NCBI GenBank assembly: GCA_965229715.1
Contig: CBDDJL010000002.1
Span: 1,798,001-1,862,000, forward strand
Length of the DNA stretch: 64,000 bases
Origin: JAVJST01 sp965229715
Lineage (GTDB): Bacteria > Pseudomonadota > Alphaproteobacteria > Rhodospirillales > Casp-alpha2
Reading direction: 5' to 3'
Below the pieces are notes generated by a model. That model ran no database searches, was not told the origin of the DNA, and was given only the letters and a program-made list of their open reading frames with translations. Below are positions 8,931 through 17,764 of this stretch, piece after piece. Numbering within the stretch: position 1 is the stretch's first letter; the number at the start of each line of letters is the position of its first letter. The translations under genes and the position numbers were made by a program.

Positions 8931-9386
8931 ATGTCGATACTCAAGCTTCACAGCGAGCCGGTGCAGGAGTCCTGGCTCGATGCCTACGGCCACCTCAACG
9001 AGGCCTACTATCTGGTGGCGTTTTCCAATGCCACGTGGCCGGTGCAGGCGCATTTCGGCATCGGCACCGACTATTTCGACGAGACCGGTTGCGCCCTCTA
9101 CACGGTCGAAACCCATTTGCGGTACCTCGAAGAAGTCCGCGCGCCGGCGCAACTGGAGATCGAGAGCATGGTGTTCGGCGCCGATGCCAAGAAACTTCAC
9201 CTAGCCCATGTCATGAAGGTCGACGGGACCGAGCGCGCGACCTTCGAATGCCTGCTGTTGCACTTCGACACCAGATCGGGCGGTGTCACGGCAATGCCCG
9301 ACGACGTCCAGGCCGCGCTGCGTGGCGCTTCAGTGGCCGAAATCCCAGACTGGTCGGGCCGCAGCGTCGGGATCGGAAAGAAATAG
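8931..9386 (+). CDS. Acyl-CoA thioesterase family protein (hot-dog / 4HBT fold)
   Basis: A 151-residue single hot-dog domain protein, the usual size for 4-hydroxybenzoyl-CoA-type thioesterases. The N-terminal segment DAYGHLNEAYYLVAF matches the conserved active-site helix start of the family (acid/His/Asn, then aromatics), and YTVETHLRYLEEV forms the central strand. Sequence flavour is close to the betainyl-CoA-type thioesterases linked to carnitine degradation, but no carnitine genes are present here. The RBS GGGAGGGG precedes the ATG, 14 bp after pabC, so it is likely the last gene of the pab transcript. The substrate is unassigned. Confidence 0.75.
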   Translation: MSILKLHSEPVQESWLDAYGHLNEAYYLVAFSNATWPVQAHFGIGTDYFDETGCALYTVETHLRYLEEVRAPAQLEIESMVFGADAKKLHLAHVMKVDGTERATFECLLLHFDTRSGGVTAMPDDVQAALRGASVAEIPDWSGRSVGIGKK

Positions 9387-9388
9387 AA

Positions 9389-9417
9389 CCTCATGCTTCG
9401 TCGGGCTCAGCATGAGG
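9389..9417. repeat. REP-like palindrome, copy 1
   Basis: A 29-bp imperfect palindrome with outer arms CCTCATGC and GCATGAGG and a centre containing TTCGTCGGGCTCA. A second copy differing at one base lies at 10802-10830 and a related inverted copy at 10844-10872. Such intergenic elements occur dispersed in many alphaproteobacterial genomes. Confidence 0.75.
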
Positions 9418-9504
9418 AGTCAGGGCGTACATGCGAACATCTTTCAGCCAACCCAAAGCATCCTTCACTTGACCCGCATCCGGGCGGCGCGCTTGGATTG
9501 ATGC

Positions 9505-10704
9505 ATGACACAGGCATTTCTCAACCATCTGACCGGTGAAATCGAAAAGGTCCGCGAGGCCGGCCTTTACAAGGCCGAGCGCGTCATCACATCGCCGCAG
9601 CGTGCCGGCATCCATGTCGGCGGCGCCCATGAGCAGGGCCGCGATGTGCTCAACTTCTGTGCCAACAACTACCTCGGGCTCGCCGATCACCCGGACCTGA
9701 TCGAAACCGGGCAGGACGCGCTCCGGGCGCACGGCTACGGGATGGCCAGCGTGCGTTTCATCTGCGGCACCCAGGACGTGCACAAGGACCTGGAGCGCCG
9801 CATTTCCGGCTTCCTCGGCACCGAGGATACGATCCTCTATTCGTCGTGCTTCGACGCCAACGCGGGCCTGTTCGAAACGCTGCTGGGTGACGAGGACGCG
9901 ATCATCTCCGATGCGCTCAACCACGCCTCGATCATCGATGGTGTCCGGCTCTGCAAGGCCAAGCGATTCCGCTACGCCAACAACGACATGGCCGATCTGG
10001 AACGCTGCCTGCGTGAGGCCGCCGATTGCCGGTTCAGGCTGATCGCCACCGACGGCGTGTTTTCCATGGACGGCATCATCGCCGACCTGCCGGCGATCTG
10101 CGAACTGGCCGACACATACGACGCCATGGTCATGGTCGATGACAGCCATGCCGTCGGCTTCATGGGGCCGGGCGGGCGCGGCACGCCGGAACACTGCGGC
10201 GTGGCCGACCGTATCGACATCTTCACGGGCACATTGGGAAAGGCGCTCGGCGGCGCATCCGGCGGCTACACCGCGGCGCGCGGGCCGGTCGTCGAATGGC
10301 TGCGTCAGCGCTCGCGGCCCTACCTGTTTTCCAACACGCTGGCGCCGGTCATCGCGGCGACCTCGATCAAGGTGCTCGACATGCTGGAAGAGAGCGCCGA
10401 CCTGCGCGACAAACTGCACGCCAACGCTGCGCGATTCCGCACGGGCATCGAGGACCTCGGGTTCACGACGGTACCCGGCGAGCATCCGATCATTCCCGTG
10501 ATGCTGGGCGACGCACGGCTGGCAAGCGAGATGGCCGACAAGCTGTTGGAGAGGGGCATCTACGTCATCGGCTTCTCGTTCCCGGTCGTGCCGCAGGGCA
10601 AGGCGCGCATCAGGACGCAGATGTCGGCGGCGCATTCGGATGCCGACATCGACCGCGCGCTGGAGGCCTTCGGCGCGGTCGGCAAGGAACTGGGTATCGT
10701 TTGA
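9505..10704 (+). CDS. kbl: Glycine C-acetyltransferase (2-amino-3-ketobutyrate CoA ligase)
   Basis: A PLP-dependent alpha-oxoamine synthase of 399 residues that cleaves 2-amino-3-ketobutyrate with CoA to glycine and acetyl-CoA. The PLP lysine is Lys246 in FTGTLGKALGGASGGY. The cofactor-ring motif DDSHAVGFMGP and the substrate segment NFCANNYLGL are intact, and the length matches the E. coli enzyme (398). The partner dehydrogenase tdh follows 186 bp downstream, separated by repeat elements. Together they convert threonine to glycine, feeding one-carbon metabolism. Confidence 0.95.
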   Translation: MTQAFLNHLTGEIEKVREAGLYKAERVITSPQRAGIHVGGAHEQGRDVLNFCANNYLGLADHPDLIETGQDALRAHGYGMASVRFICGTQDVHKDLERRISGFLGTEDTILYSSCFDANAGLFETLLGDEDAIISDALNHASIIDGVRLCKAKRFRYANNDMADLERCLREAADCRFRLIATDGVFSMDGIIADLPAICELADTYDAMVMVDDSHAVGFMGPGGRGTPEHCGVADRIDIFTGTLGKALGGASGGYTAARGPVVEWLRQRSRPYLFSNTLAPVIAATSIKVLDMLEESADLRDKLHANAARFRTGIEDLGFTTVPGEHPIIPVMLGDARLASEMADKLLERGIYVIGFSFPVVPQGKARIRTQMSAAHSDADIDRALEAFGAVGKELGIV

Positions 10705-10711
10705 TTTTTTG

Positions 10712-10792
10712 AACCACAGAGACACAGAGGCGCAGAGAATTAGGGACATTCACATCGGCGGCATACCCTCTGTGTCTCAGTGTCTCTGTGGT
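10712..10792. repeat. Long inverted repeat of the 'CACAGAGACACAGAGG' type
   Basis: Left arm AACCACAGAGACAC (10712-10725) is the exact complement of 10779-10792; imperfect complementarity continues inward (ACAGAGG / CCTCTGTGT). Sequences of this kind are common dispersed intergenic repeats in diverse bacteria. Located 7 bp after the kbl stop, the transcript would fold into a long hairpin, which could stabilise the kbl mRNA end or reduce read-through into tdh. Confidence 0.7.
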
Positions 10793-10801
10793 TTTCACTT
10801 T

Positions 10802-10830
10802 CCTCATGCTTCGTCGGACTCAGCATGAGG
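10802..10830. repeat. REP-like palindrome, copy 2
   Basis: Identical to the 29-bp element at 9389-9417 except for one central base (GGA instead of GGG). Confidence 0.75.
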
Positions 10831-10843
10831 CACTTTATAAACA

Positions 10844-10872
10844 CCTCACCCTGAGCTTGACGAAGGGTGAGG
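10844..10872. repeat. REP-like palindrome, inverted variant (copy 3)
   Basis: Arms CCTCACCCT / AGGGTGAGG surround GAGCTTGACGA. Its reverse complement follows the same pattern as copies 1 and 2, so copies 2 and 3 form a head-to-tail inverted pair 13 bp apart, like a paired BIME unit. Confidence 0.65.
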
Positions 10873-10890
10873 CCGGAAGGACGAACAACC

Positions 10891-11930
<1,040 letters not shown>

Positions 11931-11934
<4 letters not shown>

Positions 11935-12284
11935 CCGCGTATTTCGGCGGTTGCCACTGCGGCGCGGTGCGGTTCTCGTTCGAGGTCGGGCCGATCACTT
12001 CCGCCATGCGCTGTAATTGTTCCATGTGCCGGCGCAAGGCGGGCTACCTGAGCGCTTTTACCCTGACCAAAGACGAATTGCGGGTCGAGACGGCGTCGGA
12101 CGCCGTGGGTCTCTATCAATTCGGCACACACGTTGCGAAACACCACTTCTGCACGACCTGCGGCGTTCACCCGTTTACCGAAACCCGGCTGAAGCCCGGC
12201 GAGTTTCGCATCAACCTCGGCTGCGTCGATGATCTCGATCTCGGTGCGCTGGAGGTGACGGACTACGACGGTCAGTCAATCTGA
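11931..12284 (+). CDS. GFA family protein (Mss4-like zinc fold)
   Basis: A 117-residue protein of the glutathione-dependent formaldehyde-activating enzyme (GFA) / Mss4-like family. The zinc ligands are in GGCHCGAVRF, CNCSMCRRK and CTTCGVHPF, that is two CxC/CxxC pairs on a beta-tent fold. The GTG start overlaps the tdh stop (GTGA), so it is translationally coupled to threonine catabolism. Most family members have no demonstrated formaldehyde activity, so only the fold is claimed. Confidence 0.85.
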
Positions 12285-12365
12285 TATCGGTGGCATCCCG
12301 ACCCGGACAGTTGACGCAACCACATCCGAGGGGCTCTGATTTCCCGAGACATGGGAGAGCCCAGA

Positions 12366-13790
12366 ATGTCCAGCGCCGATCTCGAACTTTGCTATCTGCC
12401 CGCCACGGATGTGCTCGAGCGCTTCAGTGACGGCCGCCTGTCGCCGGTCGAATACCTCGATAATCTGATCGCCCGCGCCGGGGAAACCGAGCCGACGATC
12501 AACGCCTTCGCGTTCACATGGTTCGACGAGGCGCGCGAACAGGCGAAGGCCGCCGAGAAGGCGTATTCGGATGGCACGGCGCGCGAACTGGAAGGATTGC
12601 CCGTCGCGGTCAAGGACGAGATGGATATCGAGGGCCAGCCGATGACCAACGGCTCGCTCTATCTCAAGGACAACGTCTCGACCGAGACCCATCCGGCGAT
12701 CCAGCGTCTGTTCGACGCCGGGGCCATTGTCCATGTACGCACCACGACGCCGGAGTTCTCGTGTGCCGGCACGGCGGACTCGAAAATTCACGGCACCACG
12801 CACACACCGTGGAAACACGGCCTGACCTGCGGCGGGTCGTCGGGCGGTTCGGGCGCGTCGCTTGCCGTCGGTTCGAGCCCGCTGGCGACCGGTTCCGACA
12901 TCGGCGGTTCGATCCGCATTCCGGCCGCGTGTTGCGGCGTCGTCGGTTTCAAGCCGCCTTACGGCCGCAATCCCGACAACACCATGTTCGCCTACGATCA
13001 CTACGCCGTCATGGGACCGATGGCGCGAACCGTCGATGACACGGCGATGATGCAGAACATCCTGTGCGGCCCGCACCCGTGGGACAACGCCTGCATCCGC
13101 CCGAAGTACGAACTGCCGCGCAGCTACTTCGACATCAAGGGCCTGAAGATCGCCTGGTCCATGGACCTCGACTTCTTTCACATCGACGACACCGTTCGCG
13201 AGAACACGAAAAAGACCCTCGACGTGCTCGGCGATCTCGGTTGCGAGCTGACCGAGGTTGCGTTCGGCTGGAACGCCGAGGCCGACCGGGCGGCGAACGA
13301 CTACCTCGATCACATCTTCAATTTCTATATCAAGGCCTACGTCGACACCGACCCGGATCTGGCGACGCCATGGGCGCGCTACTGCGCCAACGACGCCGGA
13401 CGCTCGACGGCGGAGGACTTCATGGCCGCCTACGAGATACAGGCGAAAGTCGGCCGACGCGTCGGCGCGATCCTCGATAAGCACTATGCGTTTATCTGCC
13501 CGACGCTCGGCAGTCACTATATCCCCGCCGACCAGGATCCGAACGACCCGCTGATCGTTGGCGGCAAGCAGGTCGATCCCAATTACGGTTGGGTACTTTG
13601 CCACCCGTTCAACATGATGGGCCGTTGCCCGGTGTTGTCGGTGCCGTCGGGCATCGCGTCGGACGGTCTGCCGACCTCGATCCAGATCGTCGCCCGTGCG
13701 CTCGACGACGAGCGCGTGTTTCGTGTCGGCCATGCGCTTGAACGCGCCCAGCCGTGGCTCGATTGCCCGGAACGGCGTCCGGCGATCTAG
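12366..13790 (+). CDS. Amidase (amidase signature family)
   Basis: A 474-residue amidase-signature hydrolase. The Ser-cisSer-Lys triad is visible: Lys in LPVAVKDEMD, cis-Ser in GGSSGGSGAS and the nucleophile in GSDIGGSIRIPA. The GAV-type pocket and an amphipathic N-terminus fit cytosolic amidases acting on small carboxamides. GatA is unlikely because gatB/gatC are absent and the C-terminus diverges. The ATG at 12366 has GGAGAG about 6 nt upstream; an in-frame ATG at 12351 lacks this. The gene is convergent with the exporter that follows. Substrate not predictable. Confidence 0.85.
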   Translation: MSSADLELCYLPATDVLERFSDGRLSPVEYLDNLIARAGETEPTINAFAFTWFDEAREQAKAAEKAYSDGTARELEGLPVAVKDEMDIEGQPMTNGSLYLKDNVSTETHPAIQRLFDAGAIVHVRTTTPEFSCAGTADSKIHGTTHTPWKHGLTCGGSSGGSGASLAVGSSPLATGSDIGGSIRIPAACCGVVGFKPPYGRNPDNTMFAYDHYAVMGPMARTVDDTAMMQNILCGPHPWDNACIRPKYELPRSYFDIKGLKIAWSMDLDFFHIDDTVRENTKKTLDVLGDLGCELTEVAFGWNAEADRAANDYLDHIFNFYIKAYVDTDPDLATPWARYCANDAGRSTAEDFMAAYEIQAKVGRRVGAILDKHYAFICPTLGSHYIPADQDPNDPLIVGGKQVDPNYGWVLCHPFNMMGRCPVLSVPSGIASDGLPTSIQIVARALDDERVFRVGHALERAQPWLDCPERRPAI

Positions 13791-13802
13791 CTGTGACAGG
13801 CT

Positions 13803-14792
13803 CTAGCGTTCGTCCGAGGGCGGACGGTCGACGATGTGATCGCCCGGGTGGGCCACGGCAACAATCGTGTCGTCGTCCTTGCGCGGGCGGACGAAGGTCA
13901 GGCCGATCATCATCGTCAGCAGCGCTCCCCAGAACCAGAGCGAGTGCTGTTCGCCGAAGATGACGATGCCCCAGGCGACCCCTGCGAGAGTCACGACGTA
14001 GCCCATCTGGCTGGCGAACACCGCGCCGGCGACCCGGATCAGCAGGATGAACAAGCCGTATGCCAGGACATTGATGAACGCCATGCCGAGGATCGACCAG
14101 CCGACCGTGTCGGGCGGAAAAGCGGGAACGAACCACGCGTCCATGGCGATTACGGCAGGGACCAGTAGTAGCACGCCGGCCGTCATCATGCCGGTCAGGA
14201 TCATGAACGGGTCATCATCGTCGGGCAGATACTTGCCGATGAATACGTTCTCGATGGCGTAGCAACTCGATGCGGCGACCGCGACGACCACCCAGGCCCA
14301 GGCGCCGGGGTTGGGCAAACCGGTATCGGGGATCGTGATCATCAGGATCGCACCGATGCCGAGCATCAGGCCCGACATGCGGAGCCAGGCGAAACCTTCG
14401 AGCCGCATCAGGCACGCAAGTCCGAAAGTCGCCATCGGCACGGTGGCGAGCGCAATCGACAGTACGCCGGCCTGCAGGTGTTCGGCGGCGTAGAGATAGA
14501 GCACGGTCGGCAGGGCCGTGCCGAGCACACCGCAGACGACGTAAAAGGTCATGTGAAAACGGTCGAACGGCAGCAGGGGCTTGCGCCGGATGGCGTTCAG
14601 GGCGATCAGCAGAATGACGCCGGTCAACGTCTGCCAGAAGGCGATGCCGATCGGGTGGTCGCCGTTGGTCAGTGCCAAGATCGTGAGGACGAAGGTGACG
14701 CCCCATGGAATCCCGGCGATCATGAGGATCGCCCACGGCAAAAGCTTGCTGCGGGGAGCCGGCACGGCGTGGGTCGACGATGGTTCCATCAT
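13803..14792 (-). CDS. DMT superfamily transporter (EamA family)
   Basis: An integral inner-membrane protein of 329 residues with about ten hydrophobic helices in two EamA repeats (for example WAILMIAGIPWGVTFVL in the first). Members export amino acids, metabolites or drugs; nothing in the sequence fixes the substrate. The C-terminal tail after the last helix is polar (RPRKDDDT). It lies 203 bp downstream of fdsA on the same strand and ends close to the amidase stop in convergent orientation. Confidence 0.85.
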   Translation of the reverse strand: MMEPSSTHAVPAPRSKLLPWAILMIAGIPWGVTFVLTILALTNGDHPIGIAFWQTLTGVILLIALNAIRRKPLLPFDRFHMTFYVVCGVLGTALPTVLYLYAAEHLQAGVLSIALATVPMATFGLACLMRLEGFAWLRMSGLMLGIGAILMITIPDTGLPNPGAWAWVVVAVAASSCYAIENVFIGKYLPDDDDPFMILTGMMTAGVLLLVPAVIAMDAWFVPAFPPDTVGWSILGMAFINVLAYGLFILLIRVAGAVFASQMGYVVTLAGVAWGIVIFGEQHSLWFWGALLTMMIGLTFVRPRKDDDTIVAVAHPGDHIVDRPPSDER

Positions 14793-14995
14793 CGACCCAT
14801 AACCTCAGAAGACCGATAAGAAAAGTAGGCCTTTTGGCACCCCTCGACCTTCTTTGGTGCCGAATCGATTCGACATCCTGTCCTTCCCCCTCGATTAGGG
14901 TTCGGACCCCAAGAGAAAAGGAGCCTTGTCGTTTCGTTCACCGTGCCCTCCCTTTGGCAAGGGGAGGGACAGAGTCGGGTAAAAAAGGTGTGGCT

Positions 14996-17764
14996 CTACT
15001 CCGCCGCGACCTGGTTCTTCGACGGCTCCACGCGGGCGGCGCAGAACTTGAACTCGGGAATCTTGCCGAACGGATCGAGCTGCGGATTGGTCAGCACGTT
15101 GGCCGGCGCCTCGGCGAAGCAGAACGGAATGAACACCAGTCCCTCGGGGCAGTTCGGGTTCTGCCGCACGGTCAGCGAGATGGTCCCGCGCCGCGTCACC
15201 ACGTCGGCCATGTCGCCGGGCTGGAAGCCGAGGCGTTCCATGTCCTTGCGGTTCAGGCTGACGACCGCTTCCGGCTCCAGACTGTCGAGCACGCTGGCGC
15301 GCCGCGTCATCGAGCCGGTATGCCAGTGTTCGAGCATGCGGCCCGTGGTCAGGACCAGCGGATACTCGTCGTCCGGCAGTTCGTCCGGCGGGATGATGTC
15401 GGCGGGCACGATCTTGGCCCGGCCGGTCGCCGTCGGGAAGCCGTTCGAAAAGATGATCTCGTTGCCGAAGCTTGTCGGATCGTCGCACGGGTAGGTGACC
15501 GCGTTCTCGTTTTCGAGGCGCTCCCAGGTGATGTTGTCGAGCGACGGCATGACCTCTTTCATCTCGTTGAAGACGTCCGCCGGGCTTTCGTAGGACCAAC
15601 CGAGATCGAGGCGGTTGGCGATCTCCTGAATGATCCACCAGTCCTGGCGCGCGTCGCCCGGCATGGGCACACAGATCCGCGCCATCTGCACCTGACGGTT
15701 CGAGTTGGTGAACGTGCCGGTCTTTTCGGCGTGGGCCGAGGCCGGCAGCACGACGTCGGCGTGCCACGCGGTTTCGGTGAGGAAGATATCCTGCACCACG
15801 AGGTGGTCGAGCATGGCCAGCGCCTGACGGGCGTGGCTCTGATCGGGATCCGACATCGCCGGGTTTTCGCCCTCGATGAACATTGCCTTGATGTCGCCGT
15901 CGTGGATCGCGTTGACGATCTCGACGACGGTGAGGCCGCGCTTCGGATCGAGCTCGGTGCCCCAGAACTCCTCGTATCGCTTGCGGGTCGCTTCGTCCTC
16001 GACCGACTTGTAGTCCGGATAGACGATCGGGATCAGGCCGGCGTCGGACGCGCCCTGCACATTGTTCTGGCCGCGCAGCGGATGCAGGCCGGTGCCGGGG
16101 CGGCCGATTTGGCCAGTGATCAACGCCAGCGTGATCAAGCAGCGCGAGTTGTCGGTACCGTGCACGTGCTGCGAGATACCCATGCCCCAGAAGATGATCG
16201 ACGCCGATGCCTTGGCGTAGGTCCGTGCGACATGGCGCAAGGTCTCCGCGTCGATACCGCAGACCTCGGCCATTTTTTCCGGTGTGAAGTCCTTGATCTT
16301 CTCCTTCAGCGCCTCGAAGCCCTCGGTGTTGGCCTGGATGTACTGTTCGTCGGTGAGGCCTTCGGTGACGATGACGTTGATCAGCGCGTTCAGCATGGCC
16401 ACGTCGGAGCCGGGCTTGAACTGCAGGTGTTCGGCGGCGTGACGCGACATCATCTGGCCGCGCGGGTCCATGATGAAGAGATCGGCGCCGCGCTTCGCGG
16501 CCTGCTTGAAGAACGTCGCCGCGACCGGGTGGTTCTGCGCCGGGTTGGCGCCGATGACGATGATGCATTCCGCATCCTTGGCAGCCGTGAACGGCGCCGA
16601 CACCGCGCCCGACGAGACGCATTCCATGAGCGCCGCGACCGACGATGCGTGGCACAGCCGCGTGCAGTGGTCGACATTGTTGGTGTGGAACGCGGTGCGG
16701 ATCAGTTTCTGGAACAGATACGCTTCCTCGTTCGAGCCCTTGGCCGAACCGAAGCCGGCAATGCCCTTCGGGCCCTGCTTTTCGTAGGCCGCCTTGAGGC
16801 CCGCGGCGGCGCGGTCGAGCGCTTCTTCCCAGGTCGTCTCGCGGAACACGCTTTCCCACTCGCCATCCTCGAGGCGCATCTGCCAATCCTTGGGCACGTC
16901 ATCCTTGCGGACCAGCGGTTTGGTCAGGCGGCCGTCGTGGTGGATGTAGTCGAACCCGAAGCGGCCCTTGACGCAGAGCCGGTTTTCGTTGCCCGGTCCG
17001 GGGCGGCCGTCGATCTGGATGATCTTGTCGTCCTTGACGTGGACCTCGGTCTGGCAGCCGACGCCGCAGAACGGACACAGCGAGTTCACCACGCGGTCGG
17101 GGTACTCGGTCCGCGTTCCTTTGTCGTCGAGCAGCTTGGCTTCCATCAGTGCGCCGGTCGGGCATGCTTGCACGCACTCGCCGCAGGCGACGCAGGTGCT
17201 GTCTCCCATCGGATCGTCAAAGTCGAACGAGACCTTGGCGCCATGACCGCGATAGGCCATGCCGATGACGTCGTTGACCTGGACCTCGCGACAAGCGCGG
17301 ACGCAGAGGTTGCAATTGATGCAGGCATCGAGATTGACCGCCATGGCGGTATGGCTGTTATCGGCCTTCGGCCTTTCGCCGGCCGGAAAACGCGACGCGT
17401 CGACGCCGACCTTGTCGGCCCAGTTCCAGAATTTGGAGTCCGGATCGTGCGAGGTTTCGCGCTTGGGCTGATCGGCGACCAATAGTTCGAACACCAGCTC
17501 GCGGTTTTTCTTGGCGCGCTCGGAGGCGGTGTTGACGACCATGCCGTCGGTCGGCTTGCGAATGCACGACGCGGCGAGCACGCGTTCGCCCTCGATTTCG
17601 ACCATGCAGGCGCGGCAGTTGCCGTCGGCGCGGTAACCGGGCTCCGGCGAATAGCATAGGTGCGGCACCTCGATTCCGAGACGGTCGGCGACCTGCCAGA
17701 TGGTTTCGCCGGGCTCGGCCTCGACGTCCTTGCCGTTGAGGTTAAACTTGATCGCGTCGCTCAT
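14996..17764 (-). CDS. fdsA: NAD-dependent formate dehydrogenase, alpha (catalytic) subunit
   Basis: A molybdenum/tungsten bis-MGD enzyme subunit of 922 residues that oxidises formate to CO2. The N-terminus carries a [2Fe-2S] ferredoxin domain (NCRACMVEI, LAASC). Two 4Fe-4S ferredoxin clusters follow (CINCNLCVRAC and CVACGECVQAC), then the molybdopterin domain with its own cluster (LCPFCGVGC). HCTRLCHASS carries the active-site Cys in place of selenocysteine, followed by the conserved His. The start ATG overlaps the stop of the fdsGB fusion by 4 bp (ATGA). This is the soluble cytosolic FdsABG type, passing electrons to NAD+ through the fused partner. It is fed by formate from the oxalate genes nearby. 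Confidence 0.95.
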   Translation of the reverse strand: MSDAIKFNLNGKDVEAEPGETIWQVADRLGIEVPHLCYSPEPGYRADGNCRACMVEIEGERVLAASCIRKPTDGMVVNTASERAKKNRELVFELLVADQPKRETSHDPDSKFWNWADKVGVDASRFPAGERPKADNSHTAMAVNLDACINCNLCVRACREVQVNDVIGMAYRGHGAKVSFDFDDPMGDSTCVACGECVQACPTGALMEAKLLDDKGTRTEYPDRVVNSLCPFCGVGCQTEVHVKDDKIIQIDGRPGPGNENRLCVKGRFGFDYIHHDGRLTKPLVRKDDVPKDWQMRLEDGEWESVFRETTWEEALDRAAAGLKAAYEKQGPKGIAGFGSAKGSNEEAYLFQKLIRTAFHTNNVDHCTRLCHASSVAALMECVSSGAVSAPFTAAKDAECIIVIGANPAQNHPVAATFFKQAAKRGADLFIMDPRGQMMSRHAAEHLQFKPGSDVAMLNALINVIVTEGLTDEQYIQANTEGFEALKEKIKDFTPEKMAEVCGIDAETLRHVARTYAKASASIIFWGMGISQHVHGTDNSRCLITLALITGQIGRPGTGLHPLRGQNNVQGASDAGLIPIVYPDYKSVEDEATRKRYEEFWGTELDPKRGLTVVEIVNAIHDGDIKAMFIEGENPAMSDPDQSHARQALAMLDHLVVQDIFLTETAWHADVVLPASAHAEKTGTFTNSNRQVQMARICVPMPGDARQDWWIIQEIANRLDLGWSYESPADVFNEMKEVMPSLDNITWERLENENAVTYPCDDPTSFGNEIIFSNGFPTATGRAKIVPADIIPPDELPDDEYPLVLTTGRMLEHWHTGSMTRRASVLDSLEPEAVVSLNRKDMERLGFQPGDMADVVTRRGTISLTVRQNPNCPEGLVFIPFCFAEAPANVLTNPQLDPFGKIPEFKFCAARVEPSKNQVAAE

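Noticed and set aside
10712..10872. Possible CRISPR or tandem repeat array between kbl and tdh
   Set aside because: There are only three palindromic units of different spacing and one long inverted repeat, no spacers and no cas genes.
14893..14975. tRNA-like GGTTCGGACCCC sequence and CCCTCCC hairpin downstream of fdsA
   Set aside because: No acceptor or anticodon arms can be formed; the T-run lies on the wrong side of the hairpin for a clear terminator.
14780..17485. A 901-codon open frame on the + strand antisense to fdsA
   Set aside because: It is Arg/His/Gly-rich without recognisable motifs and lies wholly opposite a clear formate dehydrogenase gene; long antisense frames are expected from GC-rich third positions.
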